Assembly: GCF_018129985.1 (NCBI RefSeq)
Contig: NZ_JAFCKT010000004.1
Span: 248,001-312,000, forward strand
DNA length: 64,000 bases
Direction of reading: 5' to 3'
Source of the DNA: Bradyrhizobium sp. SZCCT0148
Lineage (GTDB): Bacteria; Pseudomonadota; Alphaproteobacteria; Rhizobiales; Xanthobacteraceae
Shown here piece after piece: positions 46,651-56,443 of the stretch. Position 1 is the first letter of the stretch, and each line of letters opens with the position of its first letter. The notes under the pieces were generated by a model that saw only the letters and a list, made by a program, of their open reading frames with translations, made no database searches and was not told the DNA's origin. The position numbers were made by a program, and so were the translations under genes.

Positions 46651-48234
46651 CTACTCCGCCATCTCGACGGGTTGCGTTGCCGAGGGACCGGCCAGCGGCC
46701 GCTCCTCCATCGCGATCAGGCACAGCGCGGCGGTGGTCATCAGCGCGGTGGCGGCGCCGAACACGTAGCGGAAGGCGTGCCGCATATCGTCGGCGGGAAT
46801 AGCGACGGCGCCTGCGGCGTGGTGCTCGCCGGCGAGTGGCACGTCGATGCCGAGCGCGATCAGCAGGATCGCGGCGAAGGCGGCGACCGTGAACGAGGAC
46901 ATCAGCGAGCGGAAGAAGTTCATCGCACCGGTGATGGTGCCGACTTGCGGACGCGCGACCGAGTTCTGCAGCGAAACCACGCAGACCGGGAAAGTGGTGC
47001 CAAGCCCGAGCGCGAACGCCGCCATCAGCATGAGCAGGCCCCACAGCGGCAGAGTGGTGAACGTGAGCCCGAGGCCGCATAGCGCGGCCCAGGACGTGCC
47101 GATGATGGCCACGCGCTTGTAGTGTTTCGCACGGGCCATGGTACGGCCGGCGACGGCGGCGCCAACGGTCGAAACCGCCGCGAGCGGGATCAGCGCAAGG
47201 CCCGCCTCGCTCGCGCTCAGATGGTAGACCTGCTCGTAATAAAGCGGCAGCTGCACGGTGAGGCCGGTGATCGCGCCGAGCCCGCAGCCACCGGCGGTCA
47301 TCGCGTACGGCGCCACCGATCCGGTCAGCAACTTCAACGGCAGGAAGGGCTCGTCCGCGCGACGCGCGTGCCAGACGAAGCTGACGGCGAGCGCGACGGC
47401 GCCGCCCACCATCGCCAGCACGGTCGGCGACAGCCAGGGATAGCGCGTGCCGCCCCAGGTCAGCACCAGCATGAAGACCACGGCGGAGGCCATCAGCAGC
47501 ACGCCGCCGAGCCAGTCGACCTTGCGCTTGCGGTGGAACACCGGGATCTTCTTCATCTTCGGCAGCAGCAGCGCGAGCGCCGCCGCCGTGAGCGGCAGAT
47601 TGATCCAGAAGATCATCGACCAGTGCAGATGCTCGGCGAACACGCCGCCGATAACCGGGCCGAGGATGCCGCCGACCATCCACACGCTGGAGAAATAGGC
47701 CTGATACTGGCCGCGCTCGCGCGGGGAGACGACGTCGGAGATCACGGTCTGTACCACAGGCATGATGCCGCCGCCGCCGAGCCCCTGAAGGCCGCGCGCC
47801 AGGATCAGCATCGGCATGCTCGGCGCGATCGCGCACAGCACCGAGCCCGCCACGAACAGGCTGAGCGAGATGATGATCATGGCGCGGCGACCATAGATGT
47901 CGCTCAGCGTGCCGAACACCGGCGCCACCGCGGTCGAAGCGAGCAGATAGGCGGTGATGACCCAGGAGAGATTGGAGACGTCCTGGAACTGGCGTCCGAT
48001 GGTCGGCAGCGCGGTCGCCACGATGGTCTGGTCGAGCGCGGCCAGGAACATCGTCAGCATCAGGCTGATGACGATGGTGCGGACCTCGTCCTGCGACAGC
48101 GGCACCGGCGGCGCAATCGACGGGGCATCATCGACGCTGATGACTTCGCTTGGAAGCCGCGACAGCTCCTCGGCGATGTCGTCGGGCAACGTCTGGATGT
48201 CGGCAGAACTGCTCCGCCGGTCGAACTTGTTCAT
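46651..48234 (-). CDS. MFS multidrug transporter, DHA2 (EmrB/QacA) type
   Basis: A 527-residue proton-driven drug exporter with about 14 spans. A ~50-residue cytoplasmic N terminus precedes the first helix (VISLMLTMFLAALDQTIVATALPTI, with motif D1-like LDQTIVATALP). Motif A is GTLSDIYGRRAMII and motif C is GGILGPVIGGVF. No adjacent membrane-fusion gene is present, so it probably moves substrates only across the inner membrane. It faces the ThDP gene convergently. Confidence 0.92.
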   Translation of the reverse strand: MNKFDRRSSSADIQTLPDDIAEELSRLPSEVISVDDAPSIAPPVPLSQDEVRTIVISLMLTMFLAALDQTIVATALPTIGRQFQDVSNLSWVITAYLLASTAVAPVFGTLSDIYGRRAMIIISLSLFVAGSVLCAIAPSMPMLILARGLQGLGGGGIMPVVQTVISDVVSPRERGQYQAYFSSVWMVGGILGPVIGGVFAEHLHWSMIFWINLPLTAAALALLLPKMKKIPVFHRKRKVDWLGGVLLMASAVVFMLVLTWGGTRYPWLSPTVLAMVGGAVALAVSFVWHARRADEPFLPLKLLTGSVAPYAMTAGGCGLGAITGLTVQLPLYYEQVYHLSASEAGLALIPLAAVSTVGAAVAGRTMARAKHYKRVAIIGTSWAALCGLGLTFTTLPLWGLLMLMAAFALGLGTTFPVCVVSLQNSVARPQVGTITGAMNFFRSLMSSFTVAAFAAILLIALGIDVPLAGEHHAAGAVAIPADDMRHAFRYVFGAATALMTTAALCLIAMEERPLAGPSATQPVEMAE

Positions 48235-48390
48235 CTCGCTCGGGTGCCGTGTGGCGGCGCAACGCCGCGAAGGATTCGTTCTATGCAGTCCAATGTAAAC
48301 AGCAAAATTTGTCCCGGGCAGGCATCGCGGCGCATGGGTGCATCCCGCCCCCGGGTCATCCCGAAGACGTGATGGGTGCCGTGCGGCGGC

Positions 48391-48906
48391 TCAGTCCTTC
48401 GGGCGTCGCTTCAAGCGCGCCCGCTTCGGCAGCAGCGCCGGCCATTGCACGATGTGGTCCTCGAGCTCCTCGTCCGGGATCTCCTCCTCGCTGCCCTCGA
48501 CCCGGCCGCGCACGGAGACGCCGGCGTCATGCACGGTATTGGGATCACCGGAGACCAGGGGATGCCACCAATAGAGGTCGCGCCCTTCCGCAACGAGCTT
48601 GTAGCCGCAGCTCGGCGGCAGCCAGTTCAGGCTGCGGACATTGGCCGGGGTCAGGCGGACGCAATCCGGAACCTTGTCGGAGCGATTCGGATAGTCCTTG
48701 CAGGCGCAACTGGCGCCGTCGAGCAGCTTACAGCCGACATGGGTGAAATAGATCTGCCCGGTGTCCTCGTCCTCGAGCTTGTTCAGGCAGCAACGCCCGC
48801 AGCCGTCGCACAGGCTTTCCCATTCGGCCGCCGACATCTCTTCCAACGTCTTGGTTTTCCAGAAGAATCCTTCCTGGCCTGAAGGTCGTTTGGGAACTGC
48901 GGTCAT
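48391..48906 (-). CDS. YcgN-family cysteine-cluster protein (UPF0260)
   Basis: A 171-residue soluble protein with clustered cysteines: [29 protein letters not shown] and VPDCVRL, the YcgN/UPF0260 signature, probably binding a metal or Fe-S centre. The Trp-rich [15 protein letters not shown] and WWHPLVSG are also family-typical. ATG at 48906; two in-frame ATG/GTG options upstream add only a few residues. No operon partner. Confidence 0.88.
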   Translation of the reverse strand: MTAVPKRPSGQEGFFWKTKTLEEMSAAEWESLCDGCGRCCLNKLEDEDTGQIYFTHVGCKLLDGASCACKDYPNRSDKVPDCVRLTPANVRSLNWLPPSCGYKLVAEGRDLYWWHPLVSGDPNTVHDAGVSVRGRVEGSEEEIPDEELEDHIVQWPALLPKRARLKRRPKD

Positions 48907-49199
48907 GCGCCTCAACAAGGTTCGAAAGAGCTACGGCTCAAGCCATCTAGGGCGTGCGGCCGGGGTGGTGCAAGCAAGGCGCCTTTGAGGCCCGGAATGA
49001 AACGGGGTCAATTCAGCCTGTTGTTCAAAATCCCGAGCGTGACCATTGGTTTATCGGCCCCGCTCGGCTAGAAGGAACAGCAAGTCCCTCGGATGCTGGC
49101 CGGGCGCCTTGGGTTTGCCGCAACATTCCCTCAAGACGTCTCGATGCCGCCCCCGGCCGGGTGCTTGAACGCTTTCGAAGCGAGCCTCAAGGGTTCTAG

Positions 49200-51488
49200 G
49201 TGCGCCAGATCATACCATCGCATTGGAAGCAGAAGGTCCGGAATTTCTTCCTGGACCTCGATGCGCGCATCGACTCCTCGCTGTTCTCCTCGGCCAAGGG
49301 CATCCGCGAGCTCTACGAGCGCTACTCGACCTTCATGGACCGCTTCTATGTCGGACGCTGGAAGCGCTGGGTGTTCATCGAGCCGCTGTCGGAGGCCGCA
49401 ACCCTTGGCCTCGGCGGCCTGGTCGTGATGCTCACCCTCGCCATCCCCGCCTTCCGCGAGACCGCGGACGAGGACTGGCTGAAGAAGTCCGACCTCGCGG
49501 TGACCTTCCTCGACCGCTACGGCACGCCGATCGGCAGCCGAGGCATCAAGCACAACGATTCGATTCCGCTGGAAGATTTTCCGGATGTCCTGATCAAGGC
49601 GACGCTGGCGACCGAAGACCGCCGCTTCTACGAGCATTTCGGCATCGACATCGCCGGTACCGCGCGCGCGCTCGTCACCAACGCGCAAGCCGGCGGCGTC
49701 CGCCAGGGCGGCTCCTCGATCACCCAGCAGCTCGCCAAGAACCTGTTCCTGAGCAACGAGCGCACCATCGAGCGCAAGGTCAACGAGGCCTTCCTCGCGG
49801 TCTGGCTGGAATGGCGCCTGACCAAGAACGAAATCCTCAAGCTGTATCTCGACCGCGCCTATATGGGCGGCGGCACCTTCGGCGTCGACGGCGCGGCGCA
49901 TTTCTACTTCAACAAGTCCGCGCGCGACGTGACACTGGCGGAAGCGGCGATGCTCGCCGGCCTGTTCAAGGCGCCGACCAAATACGCGCCCCACATCAAC
50001 CTGCCTGCGGCGCGCGCCCGCGCCAACGTCGTGCTCGACAACCTCGTCGATGCCGGCTTCATGACCGAGGGCCAGGTGTTCGGCGCCCGCCGCAACCCGG
50101 CCTTCGCGGTCGATCGCCGCGACGAGGCCTCGCCGAACTACTATCTCGACTATGCCTTCGACGAGATGCGAAAGCTGGTCGACACCTTCCCGAAATCCTA
50201 CACCGAGCGCGTCTTCGTGGTGCGCCTCGCCATCGACACCAACGTGCAGAAGGCCGCCGAAGACGCGGTCGAGAACCAGTTGCGCCAGTTCGGCCGCGAC
50301 TATCACGCAACGCAAGCGGCGACCGTGGTGTCCGATCTCGACGGCGGCATTCGCGCCATGGTCGGCGGCCGCGACTACGGCGCCAGCCAGTTCAACCGCG
50401 CCGTCGACGCCTACCGCCAGCCCGGTTCGTCTTTCAAGCCCTACGTCTACACCACCGCGCTGCTGAACGGTTACACGCCGAACTCGATCGTGGTCGACGG
50501 CCCGGTCTGCATCGGCAATTGGTGCCCGCAGAATTATGGTCATTCCTATTCCGGCGCGGTGACGCTGACGCAGGCGATCACGCGCTCGATCAACGTCGTG
50601 CCGGTGAAGCTGTCGATCGAGATCGGCCGGAAGAGCGAGCCCAAGGCGCAGAACCCGGCCAAGGTCGGCCGCGCCAAGATCGTCGAGGTCGCGCGCCGCT
50701 TCGGCCTCAAGGCGCCGCTGCCCGACACGCCGTCATTGCCGATCGGCTCGGACGAGGTCACCGTGCTCGAGCACGCCGTCGCCTACGCGACCTTCCCCAA
50801 CCGCGGCAAGGCGGTGACGCCGCATTCCGTGCTCGAAGTGCGCACCGGCGCCGGCGACCCGGTCTGGCGCTGGGACCGTGACGGGCCGAAGCCGCGGCAG
50901 GCGATTCCCGCCTCCGTCGCCGCCGACATGGCGGGCATGATGAGCCACGTCGTCAGCGAGGGCACCGCGCGCCGCGCCGCGCTCGACGGCATTCCGACCG
51001 CGGGCAAGACCGGCACGACCAACGCATATCGCGACGCCTGGTTCGTCGGTTACACCGGCAATTTCACGTGCGCGGTCTGGTACGGCAACGACGACTACTC
51101 GCCGACCAACCGCATGACCGGCGGCTCGCTGCCGGCGCAGACCTGGCACGACATCATGCTCGCGGCCCATCAGGGCGTCGAGGTCCGGGAGATTCCCGGC
51201 ATCGGCATGGGGCAGAAGCTGCCGCCGCAGCATGTCAGCAATGCGCAGGCCAATGCGGCGCCGAAGGTGCTGGAGACCAAGCCGGGTCCGCCGCCGGTGC
51301 TGACCAAGCGCGGCGCCGACATTCTGGTGCGCGTCGAGAAGCTGCTGGACGACGCCGCCAAGACCGCAAAGAAGTCGGCGGACGCGGACACCAAGGCGGG
51401 CAGGCCGTCCTCGGCGACGAGCGCGCTCGCCTTCCCGCAGAATTATGCGGAAGAGAGTGCCAACGCTTCCGCCCCGCGCAAGAACTGA
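49200..51488 (+). CDS. mrcA: Penicillin-binding protein 1A (transglycosylase/transpeptidase)
   Basis: A 762-residue class A PBP. After a cytoplasmic N terminus there is a membrane span (about residues 68-90), a GT51 transglycosylase domain with EDRRFYEHFG and RQGGSSITQQLAKNLFL, and a transpeptidase domain with PGSSFKPYVY (SxxK), SIN and KTGTTNAYRD. It polymerises and cross-links peptidoglycan. GTG start at 49200; no better ATG. The Lys/Ala-rich C-terminal tail is family-typical. Confidence 0.93.
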   Translation: MRQIIPSHWKQKVRNFFLDLDARIDSSLFSSAKGIRELYERYSTFMDRFYVGRWKRWVFIEPLSEAATLGLGGLVVMLTLAIPAFRETADEDWLKKSDLAVTFLDRYGTPIGSRGIKHNDSIPLEDFPDVLIKATLATEDRRFYEHFGIDIAGTARALVTNAQAGGVRQGGSSITQQLAKNLFLSNERTIERKVNEAFLAVWLEWRLTKNEILKLYLDRAYMGGGTFGVDGAAHFYFNKSARDVTLAEAAMLAGLFKAPTKYAPHINLPAARARANVVLDNLVDAGFMTEGQVFGARRNPAFAVDRRDEASPNYYLDYAFDEMRKLVDTFPKSYTERVFVVRLAIDTNVQKAAEDAVENQLRQFGRDYHATQAATVVSDLDGGIRAMVGGRDYGASQFNRAVDAYRQPGSSFKPYVYTTALLNGYTPNSIVVDGPVCIGNWCPQNYGHSYSGAVTLTQAITRSINVVPVKLSIEIGRKSEPKAQNPAKVGRAKIVEVARRFGLKAPLPDTPSLPIGSDEVTVLEHAVAYATFPNRGKAVTPHSVLEVRTGAGDPVWRWDRDGPKPRQAIPASVAADMAGMMSHVVSEGTARRAALDGIPTAGKTGTTNAYRDAWFVGYTGNFTCAVWYGNDDYSPTNRMTGGSLPAQTWHDIMLAAHQGVEVREIPGIGMGQKLPPQHVSNAQANAAPKVLETKPGPPPVLTKRGADILVRVEKLLDDAAKTAKKSADADTKAGRPSSATSALAFPQNYAEESANASAPRKN

Positions 51489-51497
51489 TCGAAACAA

Positions 51498-52076
51498 GTG
51501 CGGCTGATCCTGATCACATTGACGGCCCTTCTGCTCGCGACGGTGGTCGGCCTGGGCGCGACCTGGATGACGACGACGCGCGGCACCGAGATCGGCGCGC
51601 TGACCATCGGTCCCTGGACCGCGCGCCCGCGCACCGGAACCGCCGACGTCGACCCCTACTCGCGCGCCACCATCGTGCGCAACGGCGAGCTGCCGATCGG
51701 CACCGGCGACGGCGTCGCCTTCACCGCTACCACCGACGACAAGAAGAAGGCGCTCGACGGCCGCTGCGACGTGATCGTCTCCGGCGTGACGCCGCCGGCG
51801 CGGTTCTGGACGCTGACGCTGTACGACCGCAAGGGCCACCTCGTCGCCAATTCGCTGCAGCGCTACGGCTTCACCAGCCAGGAGATCGTGCGGCAATCCG
51901 ACGGCTCGTTCGAGATCCGCATCGCCTCGCGCTCGCGCGCCGGCAACTGGCTGCCGACCGGCGGCATCGAGCGCTACGCGCTGATGCTCCGCCTCTACGA
52001 CACCCCGGTCGGCGTTGCCACGCGCACCCAGCGCGACGCGCCGATGCCCACGATTTCGACGGTGGGCTGCTCATGA
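51498..52076 (+). CDS. DUF1214-domain protein
   Basis: A 192-residue protein with an N-terminal membrane anchor (LILITLTALLLATVVGLGATW) and a beta-rich periplasmic domain: PYSRATIVRNGELPIGTGDG, then FWTLTLYDRKGHLVANSLQRYG and SRAGNWLPTGG, the DUF1214 pattern. Starts at GTG 9 bases after PBP1A; the stop overlaps the next ATG. Function unknown, but linkage to PBP1A suggests an envelope role. Confidence 0.85.
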   Translation: MRLILITLTALLLATVVGLGATWMTTTRGTEIGALTIGPWTARPRTGTADVDPYSRATIVRNGELPIGTGDGVAFTATTDDKKKALDGRCDVIVSGVTPPARFWTLTLYDRKGHLVANSLQRYGFTSQEIVRQSDGSFEIRIASRSRAGNWLPTGGIERYALMLRLYDTPVGVATRTQRDAPMPTISTVGCS

Positions 52077-52657
52077 TCCGGCTGTTGTTCACCATCGTCG
52101 CAGGCGTGGTGCTGGGCCTCGTGGTCCACCTCGTCAGCGTGCTGGCGCTGCCGCGGATCGCAACGCAGGACGCCTATTCGCGACTGACGCCGATGACGAA
52201 GCTCAACGGCGTCAGCCAGCTTCCCCTCGCCGATCCCCAGACGTCGCCGATGCCGTTCATGGATCCCGCCTTTGCGCTGGCGATCTGCCGCTACGACCTC
52301 TCGAGCGGACCGATCAAGCTGACGGTGCCGGTGAGCCAGGCCTACACCTCGGTGTCGTTCTACACCCGCAACGAGATCGCCTATTACGCCATCAACGACC
52401 GCTCGGCGGGCCGCAAGGTGATTGAGCTCGACCTGATGACGGAGGCGCAGCACAGCGAGCTGCCGGAGGACGAAGAGATCACCGCGGCCGACCGCCTGAT
52501 CATCGATTCTCCCAGCACCACCGGCCTGATCGTGATGAAGGCGCTCGCCCCCGAGCCCGGCCTGATGCCGCAGGCGCAAGCCACACTCGCCGCCGCGAGC
52601 TGCGGCCCGCAGACCGAGCCGCCCGCCAAAGCCGAGGCACAGCGCGGCCGGCGGTGA
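52073..52657 (+). CDS. DUF1254-domain protein
   Basis: A 194-residue partner of the DUF1214 protein, with its own N-terminal span (IRLLFTIVAGVVLGLVVHLVSVLALP). The rest includes QDAYSRLTPMTKLNGV, PFMDPAFALAICRYDLSSG and SVSFYTRNEIAYYA, as in DUF1254. In many bacteria the two domains occur in one protein; here they are split and in reversed order, each membrane-anchored. The C-terminal tail (AKAEAQRGRR) is disordered. Confidence 0.85.
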   Translation: MIRLLFTIVAGVVLGLVVHLVSVLALPRIATQDAYSRLTPMTKLNGVSQLPLADPQTSPMPFMDPAFALAICRYDLSSGPIKLTVPVSQAYTSVSFYTRNEIAYYAINDRSAGRKVIELDLMTEAQHSELPEDEEITAADRLIIDSPSTTGLIVMKALAPEPGLMPQAQATLAAASCGPQTEPPAKAEAQRGRR

Positions 52658-52725
52658 GCGCGGCCGGTTCGGCAGCTCTCATCGCGAAAAGCGTGAAGCA
52701 AGAGCGGGGGGCGGACCTGCGGACG

Positions 52726-53106
52726 TCAGCGCGCGAATTTGAAGTGAGCAAACGCAGCCGAAGCGACCGTCAGCAATGCCGCGGCAATCCAGATCGGCAC
52801 CAGCACGAAGATGGCAATCGCGCCCTGCCCGCAGTCGCCACACCCAAACCCGAACAGGACGGGAAAAAGACACAGCAGGATCGCGACGGCAAATCCCGTG
52901 CTGAGCCAAACGCCTCTCGTTCCCCATCGCGCACCGAAGAGCCAAGGCACAGCGGGAAAGCCGAAGGACAGACCGACCAGGAGGTTCACCATAACGTCGA
53001 ACACGATCTCTCTCCGGTCGGCTTTCAAAGCGCTGTCCAACTTGCCTGTGTTCCAGGCCATTTGGCGCAGCGATTGGTGAGAAGCTTGGCTCTTGGTCGT
53101 TATCAT
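52726..53106 (-). CDS. Hypothetical membrane protein (126 aa)
   Basis: A protein with about three membrane spans: VFDVMVNLLVGLSFGFPAVPWL, VWLSTGFAVAILLCLFPVLFG and AIAIFVLVPIWIAAALLTVA, with a GFGCGDCGQG loop between the last two. The start is uncertain (Met 1, 16 or 39); the family is not recognised. It converges with the DUF1254 gene and overlaps no other gene. Confidence 0.55.
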   Translation of the reverse strand: MITTKSQASHQSLRQMAWNTGKLDSALKADRREIVFDVMVNLLVGLSFGFPAVPWLFGARWGTRGVWLSTGFAVAILLCLFPVLFGFGCGDCGQGAIAIFVLVPIWIAAALLTVASAAFAHFKFAR

Positions 53107-53144
53107 CGAGCGGATGGTTCAGATGACGGGTAGCCCGCGCGGAC

Positions 53145-53570
53145 CTATCTCTCCTCGGTCGGGTGCACCCATTTGTAGGGCGTGATGCTTCGCGTGGCCG
53201 TCAGCTTGATCATGTGGACCGGCGGTGCGGAACGTCCCTTCCGACATGACCGGCACTTGAGCGAAGCCTCCAGCTTCCAGATCGGCGTATCGCGGGGACG
53301 ACGGATCGCATCGAGCGGCAGGCTCGCGCGCGCCTTGCACCTGTTGCACTCGACCTCGAGCCAGCCCATGCCACCGTTGAGGCATTGCGCGATCGTCGGA
53401 GACGGCTGTGATGGACCTCCGTAGCCTTCCATCCTGACCGACCAGGCTTCGGCTTCAGCGCGGTCGGCCTCACGAACGGCCTTTCTGGCCTCCTCGCGCG
53501 CGTGCTTGGCCGAAATTTCCGCACCCAGAATTCGGCCGCTCCAGATGACCTCACGTGATTTGGTGCTCAT
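53145..53570 (-). CDS. Hypothetical zinc-ribbon-like protein (141 aa)
   Basis: A 141-residue protein. The first half has a charged helix (SAKHAREEARKAVREADRAEAEAW) and the second half two CxxC pairs about 25 residues apart, VECNRCKARASLPLDAIRR and KCRSCRKGR, that could form a zinc ribbon. I recall similar proteins in Bradyrhizobium. No function is known. ATG at 53570; its stop is 38 bases upstream of the membrane-protein start. Confidence 0.65.
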   Translation of the reverse strand: MSTKSREVIWSGRILGAEISAKHAREEARKAVREADRAEAEAWSVRMEGYGGPSQPSPTIAQCLNGGMGWLEVECNRCKARASLPLDAIRRPRDTPIWKLEASLKCRSCRKGRSAPPVHMIKLTATRSITPYKWVHPTEER

Positions 53571-53887
53571 GCCGCAACCAAAGCCGCACCCGACGGCGCT
53601 GGCAAATTATCGATAGCTGGTAGGCGGGATCCGCAATTCGATACTGCCGGTCGTGGGTGTGGACAACCGGCGCTGCAGGTCACTTGGCGACGCTACGACT
53701 CCGGAGGCCTGTCACCGAAGGCTTGGCACCAAAGGCTTGGCACCGAAGGTTTCACGTCGAAGGATTGGCGTGGCAGCAGCTGTCAAGCGACAGTAGGACG
53801 CAACTTCAAATCGCTTGCGTCGTTGAAGCCGCGCATCTCGGGAGTTATCGATCTGCGATACCTGCCTTCTTGAATCGGGAGAAACGA

Positions 53888-54295
53888 ATGAGCACCATCA
53901 GCGGCGGCTGTCACTGCGGCGCAATCCGTTACGAGGTCGAGGGCGACGCGATCGTGCATGCGCTGTGCCACTGCCGCGATTGCCGGCTCCACGCCGGCGC
54001 CCCCGTCGTCGGCTGGACGATGTATCCGGAGAGCGCGCTCAAGGTGACCAAGGGCGAGCCCAAGGTCTACAGTTCCTCGGAACACGGACGACGACACTTT
54101 TGCGGCCATTGCGGCACCGGCCTGTTCTACATCAATGCCGACATGCTGCCCGGCGTCATCGACATCCAGAGCGCGACTTACGACGATCCCGATGCCGTGC
54201 CGGCGACGATGCACATCCAGGTTGCCGAGCGGCTTCGCTGGATGGAGCACGCGCACGAACTGCCGACGTTCGAGCGCTATCCGCCGCAGCCATAG
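53888..54295 (+). CDS. GFA-family protein (glutathione-dependent formaldehyde-activating-like)
   Basis: A 135-residue zinc-binding protein. GGCHCGAIRYEVEG and HCRDC form the first metal site and FCGHCGTGLFYIN the second, the GFA/CENP-V pattern. GGGAGAAACG precedes the ATG; the frame is open upstream but without the motif. Actual glutathione-formaldehyde activity is not shown for most members. It converges with the TauE/SafE gene. The 320 bases before it hold only repeated GCACCGAAGG-like segments near 53720-53750. Confidence 0.9.
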   Translation: MSTISGGCHCGAIRYEVEGDAIVHALCHCRDCRLHAGAPVVGWTMYPESALKVTKGEPKVYSSSEHGRRHFCGHCGTGLFYINADMLPGVIDIQSATYDDPDAVPATMHIQVAERLRWMEHAHELPTFERYPPQP

Positions 54296-54347
54296 CGGCG
54301 GAACCGGCACCGCTTGCGGCCGACGATTGAAGACGTCGGCAAGCCGG

Positions 54348-55058
54348 TCAGGTTCGGCACCACACGGCCAAGGTCGACGGCGACACGCCGGCGCTGACGA
54401 TGCCCACAGCGATGATGGCGAGCGCGACCGTGTTTCTCAGCCATCCCGCGGTCGCTCGTCGCCTCAGCAATGGAAGTCCCAACCCGGATCCGAGCAGGAC
54501 CGGAAGTGTGCCGAGACCGAAGCCGCTCATCGCCATCGCGCCCCCGAGCGACGAGCCGGTCAGCATGGCGTAGAACAAGGCCGCGTAGACCATGGCACAG
54601 GGCAGAAAGCCCCAGACCGCGCCGCTGACGAACAGTCCCAGCGCCGGTGGTAAATTCGTCGCACGTGCGGCCGTGCCGATCCTGGCGCTGACGGCCGCAG
54701 CCAGCCGCGACAGCCACGCCGGCAGCGACAGCACTTCGAGCATCGATAGTCCGATCCAGGCGAGAGCCGCGGCTGCGGCCCAGCGCAGGATCGCATGGGC
54801 GAATGCTTGGTCGAAGGATCCGAACACGCTGGATCCGATCGCGCCGACCGTGGCGCCGGCCAGCATGTAGGCCGAGATGCGTCCCGCGTTGATCAGCACC
54901 GTCGCCGTCAGCAGACCCTGCCGCGGCCGGTCCGAACCGAAGTCGGCGGCGAAGTGCAGGGAGGAAGCAATGCCTGCACACATGCCGAAGCAATGCAGAC
55001 TCGAGGAAAAGCCCAGCAGGAGCCCGGCGATGAATAGCGGCTGGTCGAAATCGAACAT
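54348..55058 (-). CDS. TauE/SafE (UreH/DsbD_2-type) membrane protein
   Basis: A 236-residue protein with about six spans. The N-terminal LHCFGMCAGI contains a Cys/His pair seen in sulfite-exporter/UreH-like transporters, and a second core repeat has GFLPCAMVYAALFYAMLTG. Related proteins export sulfur or copper-related substrates or support cytochrome oxidase assembly. An alternative upstream start (to 55131) is not supported by pattern. It lies downstream of the degP gene of the heat-shock operon, 136 bases on. Confidence 0.85.
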   Translation of the reverse strand: MFDFDQPLFIAGLLLGFSSSLHCFGMCAGIASSLHFAADFGSDRPRQGLLTATVLINAGRISAYMLAGATVGAIGSSVFGSFDQAFAHAILRWAAAAALAWIGLSMLEVLSLPAWLSRLAAAVSARIGTAARATNLPPALGLFVSGAVWGFLPCAMVYAALFYAMLTGSSLGGAMAMSGFGLGTLPVLLGSGLGLPLLRRRATAGWLRNTVALAIIAVGIVSAGVSPSTLAVWCRT

Positions 55059-55193
55059 TCCGGAGAGTCAACCGATTTTGTCCCTGACGGCATTGCGCTG
55101 TGTCAAAGTCTCGTTGCATGCCGTCAATCATGGCTGGGCAGCTCCTTGGTCCCGATCGCCAGCGAGACGCCAGGTTTCAAGTCGTCGCTCGCC

Positions 55194-56303
55194 TTACCGC
55201 AGGCGGCGATTGCCGCTGACCGAGGCCGTGCTCGGCTCCGCCGGCGGCGCCACCGTGACGACGACGATGGCCGGCGCGCCGTCGCGTTCCACCGTGAGTT
55301 TCACGTTCTGGCCAACGCGTGCGAGGCCGATCTTGTTACGGAGCTGCGCGGAGGTGCGGATGGGCCGGTCATCGGCCATGACGACGATGTCGCCCTTGCG
55401 CAGACCCGCCTTCTCTGCGGCCGAGTCGGGCGCGACCTCGGCGATGACAGCGCCTTCGTTGCGTCCCTTGTTCTGGGCCGGCGTGAGGTCCTGCAGGGAG
55501 ACGCCGATGCGGCCGCGCTCGACGTGACCGGTTGCGATGATCTGCTCCATGACCCGCCGCGCCATGTTGACGGGAATCGCGAAGCCGATGCCGACGTTGC
55601 CTCCGGCGGGCGAGATGATCGCCGAATTGATGCCGATCAGTTCGCCGCGCAAACTGACCAGCGCCCCGCCGGAATTGCCGGGATTGATCGCGGCGTCGGT
55701 CTGGATGAAATCCTCATAACCCTGCTTGCCGATGCCGGTGCGGCCGAGCGCGCTGACGAGGCCTGACGTCACGGTCTGGCCGAGCCCGAACGGATTGCCG
55801 ATCGCCAGCACGAAATCGCCGACCTCCAGGGCATCGCTGTCGCCGAGCGACAAGGCCTTGAGACCCGCGGGGTTGCGTATCTGAAGCACCGCAAGGTCGG
55901 TCGGCGGATCGCGGCCGACCACCCGGGCGGAGAACTGCCGGCCGTCCTTGGTGGTGATCTGCACCCCGGGCGTGCCTTCGACGACGTGATTGTTGGTCAG
56001 GATATAGCCTCGTACGGCGTCGACGATGACGCCGGAGCCGGTGGCGTTGACCTCCTTCTCGATCTGCCGGGGCACATCGAAGAACTCGCGGAAGATCGGA
56101 TCGCGGTAGAGTGGATTGTCCTCGCGGACGCGGCCGTGCACGGAGATGTTCACGACCGCCGGCGTCACCTGCCGCACCAACGGCGCCAGCGTGGGGATGG
56201 TTCCGCCGAGCTTGAGATCGGGGACCTGTGCACCGGCCTGCGAGGCGGTGATCGCCAGCATCACGATCGTCAAGAGAAGCAGACGCAGGGTGCGGATCGT
56301 CAT
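55194..56303 (-). CDS. degP: DegP/DegQ-type periplasmic serine protease
   Basis: A 369-residue HtrA protease with a signal peptide (TLRLLLLTIVMLAITASQAGA). The triad is His in LTNNHVVEG, Asp in TDLAVLQIRN and Ser in NPGNSGGALVS. One C-terminal PDZ domain is visible (GVSLQDLTPAQNKGRNEGAV), fewer than the copy at 11.5 kb. GGGAGAGG precedes the ATG, which overlaps the stop of a 47-codon ORF. It ends the hsp20-containing operon, like the published B. japonicum hsp-degP operon. Confidence 0.93.
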   Translation of the reverse strand: MTIRTLRLLLLTIVMLAITASQAGAQVPDLKLGGTIPTLAPLVRQVTPAVVNISVHGRVREDNPLYRDPIFREFFDVPRQIEKEVNATGSGVIVDAVRGYILTNNHVVEGTPGVQITTKDGRQFSARVVGRDPPTDLAVLQIRNPAGLKALSLGDSDALEVGDFVLAIGNPFGLGQTVTSGLVSALGRTGIGKQGYEDFIQTDAAINPGNSGGALVSLRGELIGINSAIISPAGGNVGIGFAIPVNMARRVMEQIIATGHVERGRIGVSLQDLTPAQNKGRNEGAVIAEVAPDSAAEKAGLRKGDIVVMADDRPIRTSAQLRNKIGLARVGQNVKLTVERDGAPAIVVVTVAPPAEPSTASVSGNRRLR

Positions 56304-56443
56304 CGCACCTCTCCCTGCGCAGCGTCCGAGGTGCGCGAGGCAGCCTCCGCGAGCAACGCGCCCTGCAAGGCGAGGAAGGGAGCGGCGAACGCCGCCGCGG
56401 CATGGTTCAGCATCACGAGCGCCATCACGGTGGGGGTCAACAT
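56300..56443 (-). CDS. Short ORF (47 aa) coupled to degP
   Basis: A 47-residue ORF with a strong Shine-Dalgarno (GGGAGAG, 9 bases before ATG). It overlaps the upstream 113-residue gene by 7 bases and its TGA overlaps the degP ATG. The product is Ala/Leu-rich with a hydrophobic middle (VMALVMLNHAAAAFAAPFLA), so a membrane helix or small leader peptide is possible. It may mainly couple translation of degP. Confidence 0.5.
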   Translation of the reverse strand: MLTPTVMALVMLNHAAAAFAAPFLALQGALLAEAASRTSDAAQGEVR

